A stretch of 64,000 nt of DNA from positions 62,001-126,000 of the forward strand of contig JAVXUO010002167.1 of NCBI GenBank assembly GCA_033065855.1, given 5' to 3'. The translations under genes were made by a program, and so were the position numbers. Every line of letters begins with the position of its first letter. The stretch's first letter is position 1. This stretch comes from Escallonia rubra. Taxonomy: Eukaryota > Streptophyta > Magnoliopsida > Escalloniales > Escalloniaceae. Under the pieces are notes generated by a model. The model saw only the letters and a list, made by a program, of their open reading frames with translations. It made no database searches and was not told where the DNA came from. Positions 1 through 12,828 of this stretch are shown piece after piece.

Positions 1-3000
1 GTTCTTTCAATGAGTACATAAGTATGTCAGAATTTGTGACACTGACAAAATGCAAGTCAAATGCAGTATATACTTATAACGGTACCACCGAGTGCGAAAA
101 TCTAAAGGCCAAAGGATACGAACTCCGACTTCAAAGTTTCCACCAGGAAGAGCCGTGCAGTGGAGGGCATCATCAATGTCTTTGCATCCTGCATCGACAA
201 GAAATGCAATGTGCAATTTTAACAACCAGACAAATACAGTGAATATTTGATTATATAAACTTTTCCAGTAAGAAGACTCTACATCACATACCTGGTGGGT
301 CCACACTAAAGACAGTTAAATGACGCAAATCCTGTCTGATGGGATTTGCCAAATCTTCAGAAGACACAGACCAAGGTAATGGAGGCAGGCATGACAAAAC
401 TTGGGCAGAAAAAGGTCTTGTATCTATATCATTGTCTATCAACACCACCTGCAGGATTGGACTTAAATTCATGAAAACTGAATAAAAAATTCTTAAGTTC
501 CTAACAACAGCAAGATAACAAGAACAGAATTGACAAGCAGAAACAAGAAATATATGGTTTCCAACAGCTAAAAGATTAAAATTTGTAGAGGGATATTAAC
601 ATAAGTATTCACACCCATAAAACAAGAGTAATTACAGTTTTCCCCTCACCTATTTGTGTCGAACAACTTACCTTGTTCACGTGTTTGTTTCAACAACCTG
701 ACCCCTTGAACTATCAAGCGCACAAATTGCACCCAGATTTCAAATCTTGGAAAGAGAGCATAAAGTACTTTAAGGTTGAAGACGAGATATCTTGAATAGT
801 CTAGGTTGGTGGTGACGGGTTCAAATTATTGATAGTTTGGGGGGCGGATTATCAAAAGAAACCCGATGGGCGCAAGTTGTTCAAGCAGAAGAGTTAGAGG
901 GTGGGAACTGTATTTATCCCACAAAGCAAATAAAATAAACATAACTGACAGACACTAGATAACTGCGTACCTCACTTTCAGTATCTCTGTCACCTATATC
1001 TCCTATTGTCCTTACATAATGCCCTGAAGGATATCGTGATAAGCAATCCCAAGAATCAACCGCAACAACAATCCTTTTGTCCAAAAGGTTCCCGAGCTGT
1101 CGAGTCTTGATACGAACCTTAGGAATTCTGCGATCTTTGGAGACAAATAAAGCATGGGCAACACCACCATTACCTGCTGGCAAAGGCATGGGCTCCAAAG
1201 ATCCACAATAACTGCATGATATCAAGAAGAGTTGAAGATATAAATCCTTTACCAGAAAGCCCAAGGAACTTTAGGCATAATAATAATCAGATTCCTATTG
1301 ACTTTTTACATACAAATACTCCACTGCATTCTCACCACTTAAACCACAATATACTCTTAACTTCCGAAGAACAAAATTGCCAACTAAAAGTCTCAATGTC
1401 TACTGAATGACGATATAGTACTTAAATTCCGAGTAATTTCCTTGGTCTCCTGAAAGACAAAGGAAACTACTAACTTTAGGCATAAAACGTAATCAAATTC
1501 CTATTGACTTCTTACGTACAAATATCCACACTACATTCCCATAACCTAAACGGCTAAACCACGTATGTTATTGATTTCTAAAGAAGAAAATTGCCAACTA
1601 AAAGTCTCAATGTCTCCTAAATGACGATAGTACTTAAATTCCAAGTAATTAAAAACCTATAAATTTCACTTAGCAAATATGTAGAGAAAAGTTGTAAGAC
1701 TAAATACGAATTTATTTTATAACAGGAAAGAAAAAAAAGCTCTTTCGAGCCTTCCTTTTTCCTGGAATAGTTGTCTCATTTTTCACTTCGTGGGGGAGTA
1801 TTGATGAGAGCATAGTTATGTTTATCTTCTTATGATTCCTTGTTATAGGCATATTTTGGTTCAGTTTGCAGTTTTCATCTCGAGGTCCCTTCGCTTTTAT
1901 CCTCTGCTTTGTTGTAGCCAACATTGCAGGGGAAGACCAATTCGTAAAATAGACTGCGGCAAGTGGAGCAAAAATGGGTGGAAAATGTCAAAGCCAATAA
2001 AAAAATCAGCTAAACCAGCCACAAGTCTCACAAAGATATTCAACTTACGAGTGCCAGTTCCGCTTTATAATACCAACAACGTGTCCAGATGGCCGAGAAG
2101 AAACAGAGCTCACGCCTCTGCCAGATCCAGGGACTAGATTTGTTACTCTGGGAGCATCATCAGCACTGCCGGGAGCTAGATGTACGTCTTCTTCTTCATC
2201 ATCATCTGAAAGACGAAAGTTAAGGGCTAAAAAACCACACAAACGCACACTCCATCATCGGCACCGCCTCCTATAAACGTGAAGCGAGAGAGATAAAGCA
2301 AACCTTTCATACTGTATTGTATAAAAAATGGGACCTTCTACTAGCATTTTAACACTTGACCTTTATGCACCAGTACGTGTCACATACAAGAGCATATTGT
2401 GCTCCCTCCTTTCCTCCCTCCAGGAACAAGATGGAAAAAAAAAAAACCTTCCAAGTAATGAGTTCCTTCAAGATAAAGTGATTTCCGTCCCAAAAATAAT
2501 TAGGGATTAGAATGGGCCCAATGTGCAATACTGATAACAGATAAGCACTTTCTCGAGCCACAAACAAGATATGCATAGACACACTGCTGGATGTCAAGAT
2601 TTGTTAAACACTTCAGCCAAACTCTTAGTCCAAATAAGATATTTCTGATCTCAAATGCATATGCAACTAATGACTCCTTGTAGGAAGTTTATCGGTTCTC
2701 AAGATTTGAATTCATAACCGTAGCGCATACAGCACGGTGAGCCTTGGTGCAAAGATAAGAAAGCCCCATTGTAAACTTGGAATCGTAGGAATTTTATTTC
2801 TTTTCAGGAACTCAATTTATATAAGAAGCTAATAGAAGAGGGTGAGCCTTAGTACTTCGATGGGAAAGCTCCATTCTAACTTGGAGGTCACTGGTTAGAA
2901 AGACGGAGAACCTTGCTTGGCTATCCTTCCTTGCTTGTCTACCCTATACCACAAAGTGGGGGTAAACCTGCGTACATCTTATTCTACCCGCACCCTACAA

Positions 3001-5962
3001 TTACAATTGGCGGAGCCTTGTGCATCCCCCCCCCCCCCCTCCTTCCAAAACCACCCCAACACACGCATATCATCATCATCTTCTTATGTGCGTATAGATA
3101 CGCACAAATACCTGCCACACAGCAATACCTACAGACGTGCAGCTAAAAAACCATGTCAAGATCATGACTTCATATACATGATTGCTACACATGCATGCGG
3201 CTTGCGAATCAGTTTGATGCCAGCATACCTTCATCAGCTATAGTCATGGACTTCTCCGTATGCCATTGATCTTGTGGCAGAAGTTCTACAGCTACTATAT
3301 CACCATCAAAAGCCCGGTTCATGTTTCCACGCCCATAGACTATAATCTCATCACCAATACTCTCACTACCAACGTATGCTTCAAATGGATTATAACGGTT
3401 AACACGAAGCTTCCCTTGATGGTATATTCCACGATGCAAGCCAGAAGTAATCTCTGACATGGGCTTATGCTGGATCAGAACAGAGAGCAGGAAAAAGTCA
3501 CGTAATTACCAAAATGTTTAGTTTTGAAAATAAGCAAACAACGAAAAAAGACAAGTTGTATCGTGATAGCAGCCAGTAAACACCTAATATAAAGCCATGC
3601 ACTTGGCTACCACTACCTCTGTATAGATGACTTTTTTCTTTGAAGGTCTTAGATCTTCAACTTCCATCATGCTAGCGTCTTCAGAGGGAGGATGTACAAG
3701 CAGGTCAAGCAACGCCGGTTGACCAAGTGATTTTACGTATGAGTCAACTGAAACAGAACCATACTTCAATACTAAGCTAGGTCCATATACAACATTTTAT
3801 GAGGATATCATACAGATGAGCAACAGTAATAACAGTGGTCATAGAATGGCAATAAGTGCAAACTAACTTCAGCGACAAAGAAGTACAATTGAGATCTTAG
3901 ACATTAAAGGGATGTCTAGTGCGGAACAACAAGAAAAAGTTTCATCAAGAGGTCATGGTTTACCTGTCTCCGCAGCAATACCCTCTTCGATGGCCTTCCT
4001 CTTATTCTCCCTGTCATTTGTGATTAGTACAACACGTGTCGTGCTACCAAGATGATTCTGATACCATTGAGCTGCGACTCGTATTGCTGAACCACCATGT
4101 CTTAAATGTCAGATGTAAGAAGTACAAATTGTTAAGTTGGAGGTGACTGCACTAACCAACACGTATACCACTATAACCCGTTAAACTTAGGATTTTCCCT
4201 TTAGCTATAAACACATATTTCTATCACATTTTTAAGGTTCACGATCCTCAATACAAATTTCCACGCTTCCAGCCTACCAATTTCCCCAAAGCTTGTTCGC
4301 AAACTTTACTGATCTGGGGGGGAAAAAAAACTCAAATATTTCTGAAAGTTTGTGATTTCTAGGCTTACTGAACGAAAATGTCGCTAATCACATCCCATTT
4401 ATTCATTTCATATGATGCTTATTATATCCATACTCGACTGAGAAAAATGTCCCAAAGCAGCTTGACTACATATATATGCGTTTCTTTATGCATCCATGAA
4501 AAAGTAAATAAAGCAACGCCTTAACTTCATATGATTCAGAGCTTAGCTGCACAAAGCGGAGGCGGGGGCGGGAACTGGAGCGGCGGAGCGTAAGCACATG
4601 GAAGAATCTAAGGTTGGGAGCGGCTTGAATAAAAAAATGTGTAAAGAGTATTACCATTTGTTTAGTAAAGTTTACACGAGAGAGAGAGAGAGAGAGCACT
4701 GATTGACAAGCTCTTTCTCTCGAGGAGGGTAGCCAGCAACAATAGACAAGGAGGTTTTAAGGACTTGAAGGAAGAGAGAAACAAGGAATTGAGTTAAAAA
4801 GGGCTTGATTTTCAGGTACTCTCTCACTTGTTCCATGCATCTCTGTCCAGCTGACAAGATCGAGTTCCCATATTAGCTTGGGACGAGATCCCATGGAGCT
4901 CCTAACTTGGGATCGCAAAAGCGAAGTTCTAAGAGAGAAGCGTCACCAAATTAGGAGTTTCCTGCAACTGAGATTCAGTCTACCGTACACTAATATCCAA
5001 ACATCAAAATAATTCATCCTACTATGCTGCTATGCAGAGGAGGAATAGGTATGATATGTATCGATATATACGAGCGTGAGTAATTGACACCTTCTAACCG
5101 TAGAGCTTTTCACGAAATCAATCAAACTAAACAAACTAATTACATAGTGTAACAATTCAATTAGCAAACCTCTGTCATTCCGATCATTTGGACTCTCGCC
5201 AGCCATGGCTTTCACATATGTCTCCCTACAGAAAAAATCACAGTGCCAACTGCCATGTCAGATAGAAAAGGGCAGGTGCAAATCCCTTTAACAATAAGAC
5301 GTCAAATGAAAATGCACGATACTGATAGCACCAAACAATCAGGAGAAGTAAGTCATGATATAGATACATGTTCTTAACAGGCAAAAGAAAGGCCTGGCAT
5401 TGATTGTCTACTAAGTTGACACTAACAAGACGGAAAGTCACGGAAGGACCTACTTGTGGTGTTCGTTAGAGAAAACAAAAAACTTCCTCAGAGCGTTGCT
5501 GCACAGGGCCCTGATTCTGTTGTAAACAGCGAGATTCTTGTTCTTGACCTCGTCCAGCACCACCGACAGCAGCACAACGCCGTCAATCCCCGGATTCTCG
5601 AGCAAATCGATCTAAAAGGCCGTAAAGTCCGTGTTTAAAAACATCAAACAAACATGTCCCAACGTAAAACGAGGATGCGTGGGGATTGGAATTGCCTGAT
5701 TGAGAACGACATTGGTGTCCACGACGAGAATCGCCGAGTCCGACGGGGTCAGTTTGGCAGCTGACGTGACACAAACTTTGCAGAAGGAAGCTCCGCAGTA
5801 AATGTCGTCCCTGAGATAGTGTTCCCTTACTACCTAGAATCGAGTAGAGTTGATATTCAGCGGGGGAAAGTGAAACAAGCCGTTAGGGTTAGGGCTTTGG
5901 GAGGTTACCTTGACGACTCTGCCTTGCCGTGTTTTACGGACGAATGACTTGTTCTGTAACAT
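1..5962 (-). CDS. RRP44A: Exosome 3'-5' exonuclease/endonuclease RRP44 (DIS3), 5' part only
   Basis: RRP44/DIS3 is the processive catalytic subunit of the nuclear RNA exosome. Eleven coding exons are visible (minus strand): 5962-5909, 5833-5696, 5611-5454, 5225-5170, 4086-3964, 3747-3617, 3469-3229, 2205-2049, 1211-971, 448-292, 188-120. They join in phase to 508 codons plus one base; the rest lies left of the window. The start MLQNKSFVRKTRQGR matches the plant family N-terminus as I remember it. A cysteine-rich YCGASFCKVC stretch and a PIN nuclease domain (ILVVDTNVV near residue 57, then NDRNDR and LITNDRENKRKA) are followed by cold-shock-type OB domains (ITSGLHRGIYHQGKLRVNRY; RNWHSYCGSLEPM). 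The RNB exonuclease domain begins with DPPGCKDIDDALH, whose aspartates bind catalytic metal. Intron 2 starts with GC rather than GT. I see no frame break. The A-type paralogue is chosen from remembered similarity, so the letter is less certain than the family. Confidence 0.93.
4678..4697. repeat. GA microsatellite in an RRP44 intron
   Basis: (GA)n run of about nine dinucleotides within the fourth RRP44 intron (4087-5169). Confidence 0.9.
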
Positions 5963-8461
5963 CTCTGCGACTGAAATATGGTCGCTTTTTCACCTGCAAG
6001 TGCCCTTCTTTAACGGCGGCGACTGATTGGGTTATGCGACGTGAAGCTGTATTGAGTTTGGTCCTCAGGTAGGTGCTTCCATTCCAGCTGAGTTTATATG
6101 TTTGGTTTGTTGCGGTGGTTGTAGGGTTTAACGAAAGAGCGATGCTTTATAGCTCGGAAGTTCTGGCCGGTACCGCCGATCTAACACGATCAACGGTAAA
6201 TTTGTAATTTTGTTTCTTTAATTAAAATCTCACCAAATCTTTTCTAAGGTCTATGTTTATTGCATACTACTCCATCTTTTTGGGTTTCCATATCATACTC
6301 GGACACAAATCTTTTAGCGAAGGTTTACTCATTTGAAAGGAGCACGCATGCTCGATAAGGTGTTCCAAATATTTATTCTTTTGAAAGGAACGCATATGGT
6401 ACCTTATTTTTTGTTCGTCTAATACGTGCTACCTACGTGAAACTCCTTCCTTATAGACATGTGCGTCGCTGTTGTGTGACCATTTTGAAAGGGCTTTATA
6501 GTTTTTGCCGAAGCAATTCTTTTGGTCAATTTGTTCTTGAGAAAGGAAGGTTTTATTTGACAACTAGAAGCACGTTGTATAAGTACGCAATGTCTTGACG
6601 AACGTTAATGTGACTTTAACTATAAGGTTACCCTCTTAAAATGTCGAAAGCGGCAAAGCAGACCCAATCTTTTTCTCATGCAAGAAAATAACACAAAGAC
6701 TAAAAAATTGGGACTACATTCTTCATTTGTGCATGTAAAACTGTTATATGTGAAATTTAATTACGATAGTCGTAGAAATGACGTGATATGATGTAGGTAT
6801 GGAAAATGACTAAAATGGTGGATTTTATTCTCAACTAAAACCATTAGATCTGAAACTTCAATATGTAATAGTCGTGGAAATGACGTGGAATGATGTGGGA
6901 ATGGAAATTAACAAGAACTTTTTAATAATATATCCCGAATCAAAACTTTAATTTGTCCGTGTGTCACGTCATTTTGAGTTTTTTTCGCATGCGATCATCT
7001 AATAGACAATTTCAACGGCTTCGTTAGAAGGACCTCAGACGATCGTAAAACTTTTGTAAACCAAGCATACACAAAAACACGAGCCATGTACAAAATTTAT
7101 TCTCGAATGTCGTTTCAGTTTTTATGCCACTCCATCAATTTCGTTGGAGTTCCTCCTTTAATTTCATGCAAATTCGCAGGATAGGCGGGGACAATAGGGA
7201 AGAATCAGAGATCTTAACCGGCGTTGATGAGGGACTTTGATGAGAATACTGGACTCTGAGCTGCTTTTGATACCGGGGTTTAGAACTCACTTGAGAATGA
7301 AATTAGCGTGGGTAGTTGGAATAAGAGACTTTTTCATGCAATGGATCAAACAGAGGAGGGCGACACCAACAAGCAGATGTACAAAAACTATGAGACTGCA
7401 TGCAAACGCCACTTGGTGACCACCATCCCCACGTACTGAGAAAGGTCAGTGATTGTGCTTTTATGTGTTGGTGAAGATGGACGCAGCTGCAAGCACAGGT
7501 GTTTCGCCCACTATCGCATTCTATTCTATGGATATGATCCCATATCTCGATGAAGGTTGTCCTGCAATAGATTTGGAGATGTTTGGGCGTTATCCCTCTT
7601 TCACACACGAAGGATAAAAAAATCCAAGTAAAAAGTCATAGATTAACTAAAAAGCGTTTGACAAAAGTCAAGATAGACCAAAAATTACGAGTGTCGTTTA
7701 TGTCTATCAAAGTAAAAAATTTGACATCATCAAAGAGACAAAGTTCAATAAGATAAACAGAGTACCAAACTACAAATCGAATACGGCAAATCGATGTTGT
7801 GCGTCACTCCACAGAGACGATGCCTACGTGGTGCGCACTTAAAAGACGTTATTTCAATTTTCATATGCTCTTCATCACGGCAGTCCTAACCGGGCATTAT
7901 CACTTCAACTCGTCGTGCATAATCTTTCCATTTATTTGAAGTATTCTTCCCCTTCCACATCTTCAAGATCCCAATAACTGGTCACTCGAATCATTGTTCC
8001 ACAGCCTTAATCCGCTCGAAGAAAATAAAAGATTGATTAGAAGGTAAATCTACAATAAATAAATAAAAAACCTTTGTTGGCTTCATTTTATATCACTATA
8101 GAAAGGTGGAAGATGAATAATTTCAGATGTGTCGTATTTGTTTCTTATAGCAAAGTGTGATGAATTCAAGGTATACGAGTGAATTATCAACGGAGCTTAA
8201 CCGTGTTTTAGCTTGTGCAATGGAAGCTTCTCTTTAAAGTGATGCATCGGCACAAAGGGCGCGCGGAGATGCGTAAGAGACAAGAAGGGAGAAAAGAATA
8301 AGGTACACAGGAAAAACCAGGTTAGATAGGAAGAAACTTTTTCTTCTTATTCAACACGGCGTCATTTTGGTGCTTACCACAAACATTGGTGACGCTCAAA
8401 TTCAACATTTTCAAAATATCAATTTTAACTCTACTGAATAATAAAAAAATGTTATAAAATG
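5963..8461. other. Intergenic DNA upstream of RRP44, no gene recognised
   Basis: The RRP44 promoter and 5' leader should occupy the first few hundred bases. The rest is AT-rich with no ORF showing a recognisable domain. A degenerate direct repeat of about 105 bp occurs near 6765-6910 (units carry 'gaaatgacgtg' and 'gatgtgg'). Short ORFs near 7237-7608 have no family resemblance I recognise. Confidence 0.5.
6122..6129 (-). promoter_or_regulatory. Telo-box motif upstream of RRP44
   Basis: AAACCCTA on the minus strand lies about 160 bp upstream of the RRP44 start codon. In plants this telo-box is enriched in promoters of ribosomal-protein and ribosome-biogenesis genes, which fits an exosome subunit involved in rRNA maturation. 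The motif is only 8 bp and could occur by chance. Confidence 0.3.
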
Positions 8462-9038
8462 TGTTTGCGCTGCTGGGCAAACTCACAAATCGATTTGTGC
8501 GCCGGCGGCACAATCGATTAAAAGCATGGGATATTTTTTACCCCTATGGCCTGGGGACTTCCCTGAAAGTGAGAAACTTTGACAGACAGATGAAAATTGC
8601 ATGTGAAAAACTGCGCGCGCCCATAAATGACAAAAAGAGCTTTCCATTGATTGTGAATGTTTACACAAGAAACTGAAATCCCTATCGATCGGCAGCAAAA
8701 ACTTCTAAACAAAAGAAAAAAAAAAGACTTGAAAAAGTTTTGATTTGTCTGGTTGATGATGATTGATGATCCCTTTTTGACCTATTATTATAGTAGAGGC
8801 TTTGTAGAAAATAACTACCATTACAAGACAAACTACCCACTTAGAAAATAAGTACCCACTAATGAGTAACCAATCACACTTATCCCTTATCAATAGGGAC
8901 ACATTATCAGAAGTTGGTTTCTTCCACTTCTTGAATATTCCATTATCTCTTCAAAATAATAATAAAAAGTAAATGTCATTTAGTGACATTTAATTAAAGT
9001 GAAGTCATTAGTGAAAATTATATTTTGTGATGCAAACA
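8462..9038 (+). repeat. Upstream long direct repeat (LTR-like)
   Basis: A 577 bp repeat with TGTTTGC/GCAAACA ends. It matches 10784-11285 plus 12382 to about 12479 once the nested element is removed. The match runs over the whole length, with point differences and small indels. Confidence 0.6.
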
Positions 9039-9112
9039 TTGTCCCCATGGCTCAAGCAATTGAATACTTGAAAATTGCGAAGAGTCATCTTTCAAAGGAA
9101 AATCATTTTTTT

Positions 9113-9510
9113 TCTATTGATAGACTTTTACGATCGATATATAAACTTTCACGATCGATAACCTTTCACAATTGATAGCGTCTTCCTATCCATAGCCTTT
9201 CGCTATCGATAGCTTTTTTCTATTGATAACCTTTCACTGTCGATAGCCTTTTTCTATCGATAGTATTGCACTCTTCAAAATGGAAGTCTTTTTTACTATT
9301 GATAGGCTTTCACTATTAATAGCCTTGCATTTTTCATATCGATAGCCTTACATTTGTCACTATCAATAAACCATCTATTGGCTTAAACTGTATCATATTG
9401 ATTTTGCAAGACAATATTCTCTATCGATATGTTTGCACTCTTCGAAGTGAAAGCATTTTCACTATCGATAGCCATTCACTATTGATATTTTTGTATTTTC
9501 ACAATCGATA
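9113..9510. repeat. Degenerate array of CTATCGATAG-type palindromes
   Basis: About 17 copies of ATCGATAG, ATTGATAG or close variants occur in 400 bp, several as the full 10 bp palindrome CTATCGATAG (9203-9212, 9255-9264, 9462-9471). They are separated by CTTTCAC or CTTTTT spacers, often at 17-19 bp intervals. The array lies between the two long repeats at 8462 and 10784. Function unknown. Confidence 0.7.
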
Positions 9511-10783
9511 GGCCATGGATTGACTTTATATTTCGGTGTCAATGACCACATTTGGCCAAGCTGCTAACCAAATCAACATATAGAATGGCTACTAATAAGC
9601 CAATTGATTAAGAATTTCTTAATTCAACATGCATGGAAAAAATAGAACAAATAATACTTGATTATATTTTCAATTCTGGATAACCATTGAATTAATACTC
9701 TACCTTGGTGTGCTCCACAAACCCAAATAGGGTATCCTTCTCCAAAAAGTGTGACACCAATTGTCTCCCAAATTACACGTTTTTCATCAGACTCCATGGT
9801 GTCAAAAGCTTCAAACTTACTAACAGTGGAAAATTTTGAATCGATAGCCACGGTTGGCTCGCTATATATGCCGCATGAAAATGACTCTTTTTTGCTTTCA
9901 GCAAAAATAGGCTTGCAAACTTGCCCTCCAGCTGATTAAATCTCCTTTTGACATATCAATTCCACATGAGAATGGACATGATTGTTCAACTTTTTCAGCC
10001 ATTTCTGGCACGATATCGACTTTACAAAAATTACTTGCACTATTTTTTGTGTAAGTTCAGCTAGTTGCATCAATGAATTTAAATAATTTCCTCTCAACAC
10101 ACATTTTTCATGTGATTTATCGAGTAACTCACTTGAATTGCGTGGAGATAACACTTGAAATTGGATATTGTGAAACGACTCATCTTAATAGGTAGTCGTG
10201 CTATTTTTACTAACTATGAATTGATTGCATCCATCTTCTAAATATTGTCTTGTTTCAGTCATGTTTGGCATCATCTCATTTGCAATAGTCAAAGAATGAC
10301 TATTGGTTTGTAACTTTTCAATCTCAACAAGCATGGAAAAGAATAATTCCACTTTCTTCCTCATCCACCTTACTTTATGAATTAAAGTTAGTATTCTTTT
10401 AATTCATCTTGTACATCCTCTAAAAAAATGGATGATGTACTCCCATCAAGGTTTTAATGTTGTTTTCAAACCGACATAATTCATTGGAGGTGCCTACCAA
10501 AATCAATGGTAGAATAGTCTGGCCATGGTTTGCATCAATACAATCCATTAGATCATACCAAAATTACATTAAATCATCAATTATCGACTTCATATAAAAT
10601 GAAAGAGACAATTGTTTAAAATTTCTAGGCAATAATGACGTCGAAATACGACATTTCGTCAAATTTACCCAGAAAATTGGCCATTCATTCTTCAAATCGG
10701 GTCTGAAATCCAAGGAACTTATTGGAAACATATTGCTGGCATTTCCTATTTTCAGATAAAAAGGGTCCCACGGGGCGTGCCAA

Positions 10784-12479
10784 TGTTTGCTCTGCTGGGC
10801 AAACTCAATATCGATTAGTGCACCCCGCGGCACAAATCGATTAAAAGTGCGTGATCTTTTTTGCCCCTCGGGCCTGGGGACTTTCCTGAATGTGAGAAAC
10901 TTTGACGAACAAATGAAAATTAAATGTAAAAGACTGCACGCGTCCATAAATGACAAAGAGAACTTTCGATTGATTGTGAATGTTTACACATGAAACTGAA
11001 ATCTCTATCGATCGGCAGCAAATGCCTTTAAACAAAAGAAAGAAAAATACTTGAAAAAGTCTTGATTTATCTGGTTGATAATGATTGATGATCCCTTCTT
11101 TGACCTACTATTTATACTAGAAATTTTGTAGAAAATAACTATCATTATAAGACAAGCTACTCACTTAAAGATAAACTATCCAATTAAGAAATAACTACTC
11201 ACTAATGAGTAATCAACCGCACTTATCCCTTCTTATCAATTGGGACACATTATCAGAAGTTGGTTCCGCTTCTTAAATATTTCATGGGGTAAATGCACTT
11301 TGTCCCCCCTAACTTTAGGGCGGTTGCAATATGGCCCCCTCTTCTAAAAAAAATTGCACTAAACCTCCCTGCACTCATCAAAACTGTGCAAAAATAAACG
11401 ACCGTAACTGAGCTTGTCGAAATGTCACAACTACCCTTCTTTTAAACAGAGTTGAAAATCCGTTCTCAGACTATTTGGGCCATTTGTGGTGGGTGAAGGT
11501 GGTGGTGAAGGGAGAATGGAGAGAAGAGCAAGGACCGGCGGCGGCGGCGCGGGCTTGTTGCTGCTGCGGGTGGCAAAGGGAGAGAAGATAAAGGAAGAGA
11601 GGGGGGTTAGCGTCACCGACAGGGGGAATAGGGGACTGCCGGCAGAGCGCGGGGGTTGAGGGAAGAGAAGAGGAAGGAAGAGGGGGGCGCTACCGACGGA
11701 GCGGGGTTGTTACAGCAGCGGGGGTTGGCATCGCCGATAGGGAGAGGGGGCTACCGGCGGAGAGCTCGGCTGTTGCGGCAGCGGATGGCGGGGGATAGAA
11801 GAGGAAGGAAGAGAGATCAGGGGGTCGACGTGGGATGCCAGGGTTGGCGGCGCAGGGGTGATAGAGATTATGGTTTTCTGTGGGGGAAGGGGAAATTAGG
11901 GATTTGGAAGGGCACGGTCGGGTCGGGTCAGTCGGGGCATGGATCGGGTCAGGTAGGGTTTGGGTCGGGCTATGGCTGTGAGGAAAGGGGCGCGGGTCGG
12001 GTTATACCCACAGAATTTTTGAAAATTCAACTTTTCATTTTTTTTCAAATTTGTTTTTATGTTGATCTTTAAAAGGAAGGTTTGCAAATGAGTTGAAATG
12101 AAAATGGTTATTTTTTGCAAATTTTCTAGGGTTTGCAAATGGAGTAAAATGAAATTGGTGGTTTTTTTGGGTGATATTTTGCAAGTCTTTAGTATTTTAT
12201 TAGGTCAAAAGGGTAGTTTCGTCCTAAAATTATAGATTCTGGGTTCCAAATATTTCCCGCTAAAAAACGGTGTTAACTTGGATGGAAATCGTTATTTTTG
12301 CACAGTTTTGATGAGTGTAAGGAGATTTAGTGTAACTTTGTTTAGAAGAGGGGGACAAAGTGCATTTACCCCATATTTCATTATCTATTCAGAAATGATA
12401 ATAAAAAGTAAATGCAATTTAATGACATTTAATCAAATTGAAGTGATTAGCAAAAAAGATATTTTCTATGGAACTGACA
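10784..12479 (+). repeat. Downstream long direct repeat, split by a nested element
   Basis: Homologous to 8462-9038. The match runs from TGTTTGC at 10784 to 11285 and resumes at 12382 (TATCTATTCAGAAATGATAA). The end near 12469-12479 is less clear than in the upstream copy. Confidence 0.55.
11286..12372. mobile_element. Mutator-like TIR element, non-autonomous, nested
   Basis: A 1,087 bp element with inverted termini: both ends read GGGGTAAATGCACTTTGTCC inward, and the inverted similarity continues for roughly 90-110 bp (for example CATCAAAACTGTGCAAAAAT on both sides). It is flanked by a perfect 9 bp duplication ATATTTCAT (11277-11285 and 12373-12381), the size typical of Mutator-like elements. 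Removing it restores continuity with the paralogous repeat at 8462-9038. The interior, about 11450-12010, is very G-rich; the ORF at 11656-12072 is low complexity with no transposase signature, so the element is non-autonomous. Confidence 0.85.
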
Positions 12480-12709
12480 TTCTTGACTTGACTTGACAAA
12501 TAAGAAAACGTTGACCGGACAAAATGCAAAATTTCCCAGTAGAATGACGAGGTTATAGTCTACCACCCGAACAGAATCGTTTCATGACAGCTAATTTGTA
12601 GTCTTACACCACCCGAAGGAACGAGTTAGCCCCGCGAGCTCGTCGATCCCTGTGCCTCACACCCACACCAAAGCTTCGAATCTTCAAAGTTGCCGCATAC
12701 TGCCGCCAC

Positions 12710-12725
12710 GATCTCCCGCGAGATC
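12710..12725 (+). other. Small inverted repeat just upstream of IRE1 coding start
   Basis: GATCTCCCGCGAGATC has perfect 6 bp arms around a CCGC loop, about 105 bp before the IRE1 ATG. If it lies in the 5' leader it could form a short hairpin. No function can be shown from sequence. Confidence 0.35.
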
Positions 12726-12828
12726 TCCACAATCTCACCCCTCCATGAATACAATAACCACCTAATTTATCCCCCCCAAAAGCCAGCCATTCGATCGATC
12801 AACTCATTTTAGTAGCCTGAATTTCCCG

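Larger units (their letters stand above)
8462..12479 (+). mobile_element. Old LTR-type element fossil with a nested DNA transposon
   Basis: Two long direct repeats, 8462-9038 and 10784 to about 12479, share most of their sequence (GCTGCTGGGCAAACTC, then ATCGATT, GATCGGCAGCAAA, TCTGGTTGAT). The upstream copy begins TGTTTGC and ends GCAAACA, the TG...CA form of an LTR; the downstream copy begins TGTTTGC and carries a TATA-like CTATTTATACT. The 1.75 kb between them encodes no domain I recognise. The downstream repeat is interrupted by a Mutator-like element at 11286-12372. No matching flanking duplication is evident and the copies are clearly diverged, so this is an old, degenerate, probably non-autonomous fossil. 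Superfamily cannot be assigned. Confidence 0.5.

Noticed and set aside
9113-9510. Regularly spaced array considered as a CRISPR
   Set aside because: Eukaryotic nuclear context, repeat core of only 8-10 bp, spacers not unique, no cas genes.
11656-12072. 138 aa Gly/Arg-rich plus ORF
   Set aside because: Low-complexity interior of the nested Mutator-like element, with no transposase motif.
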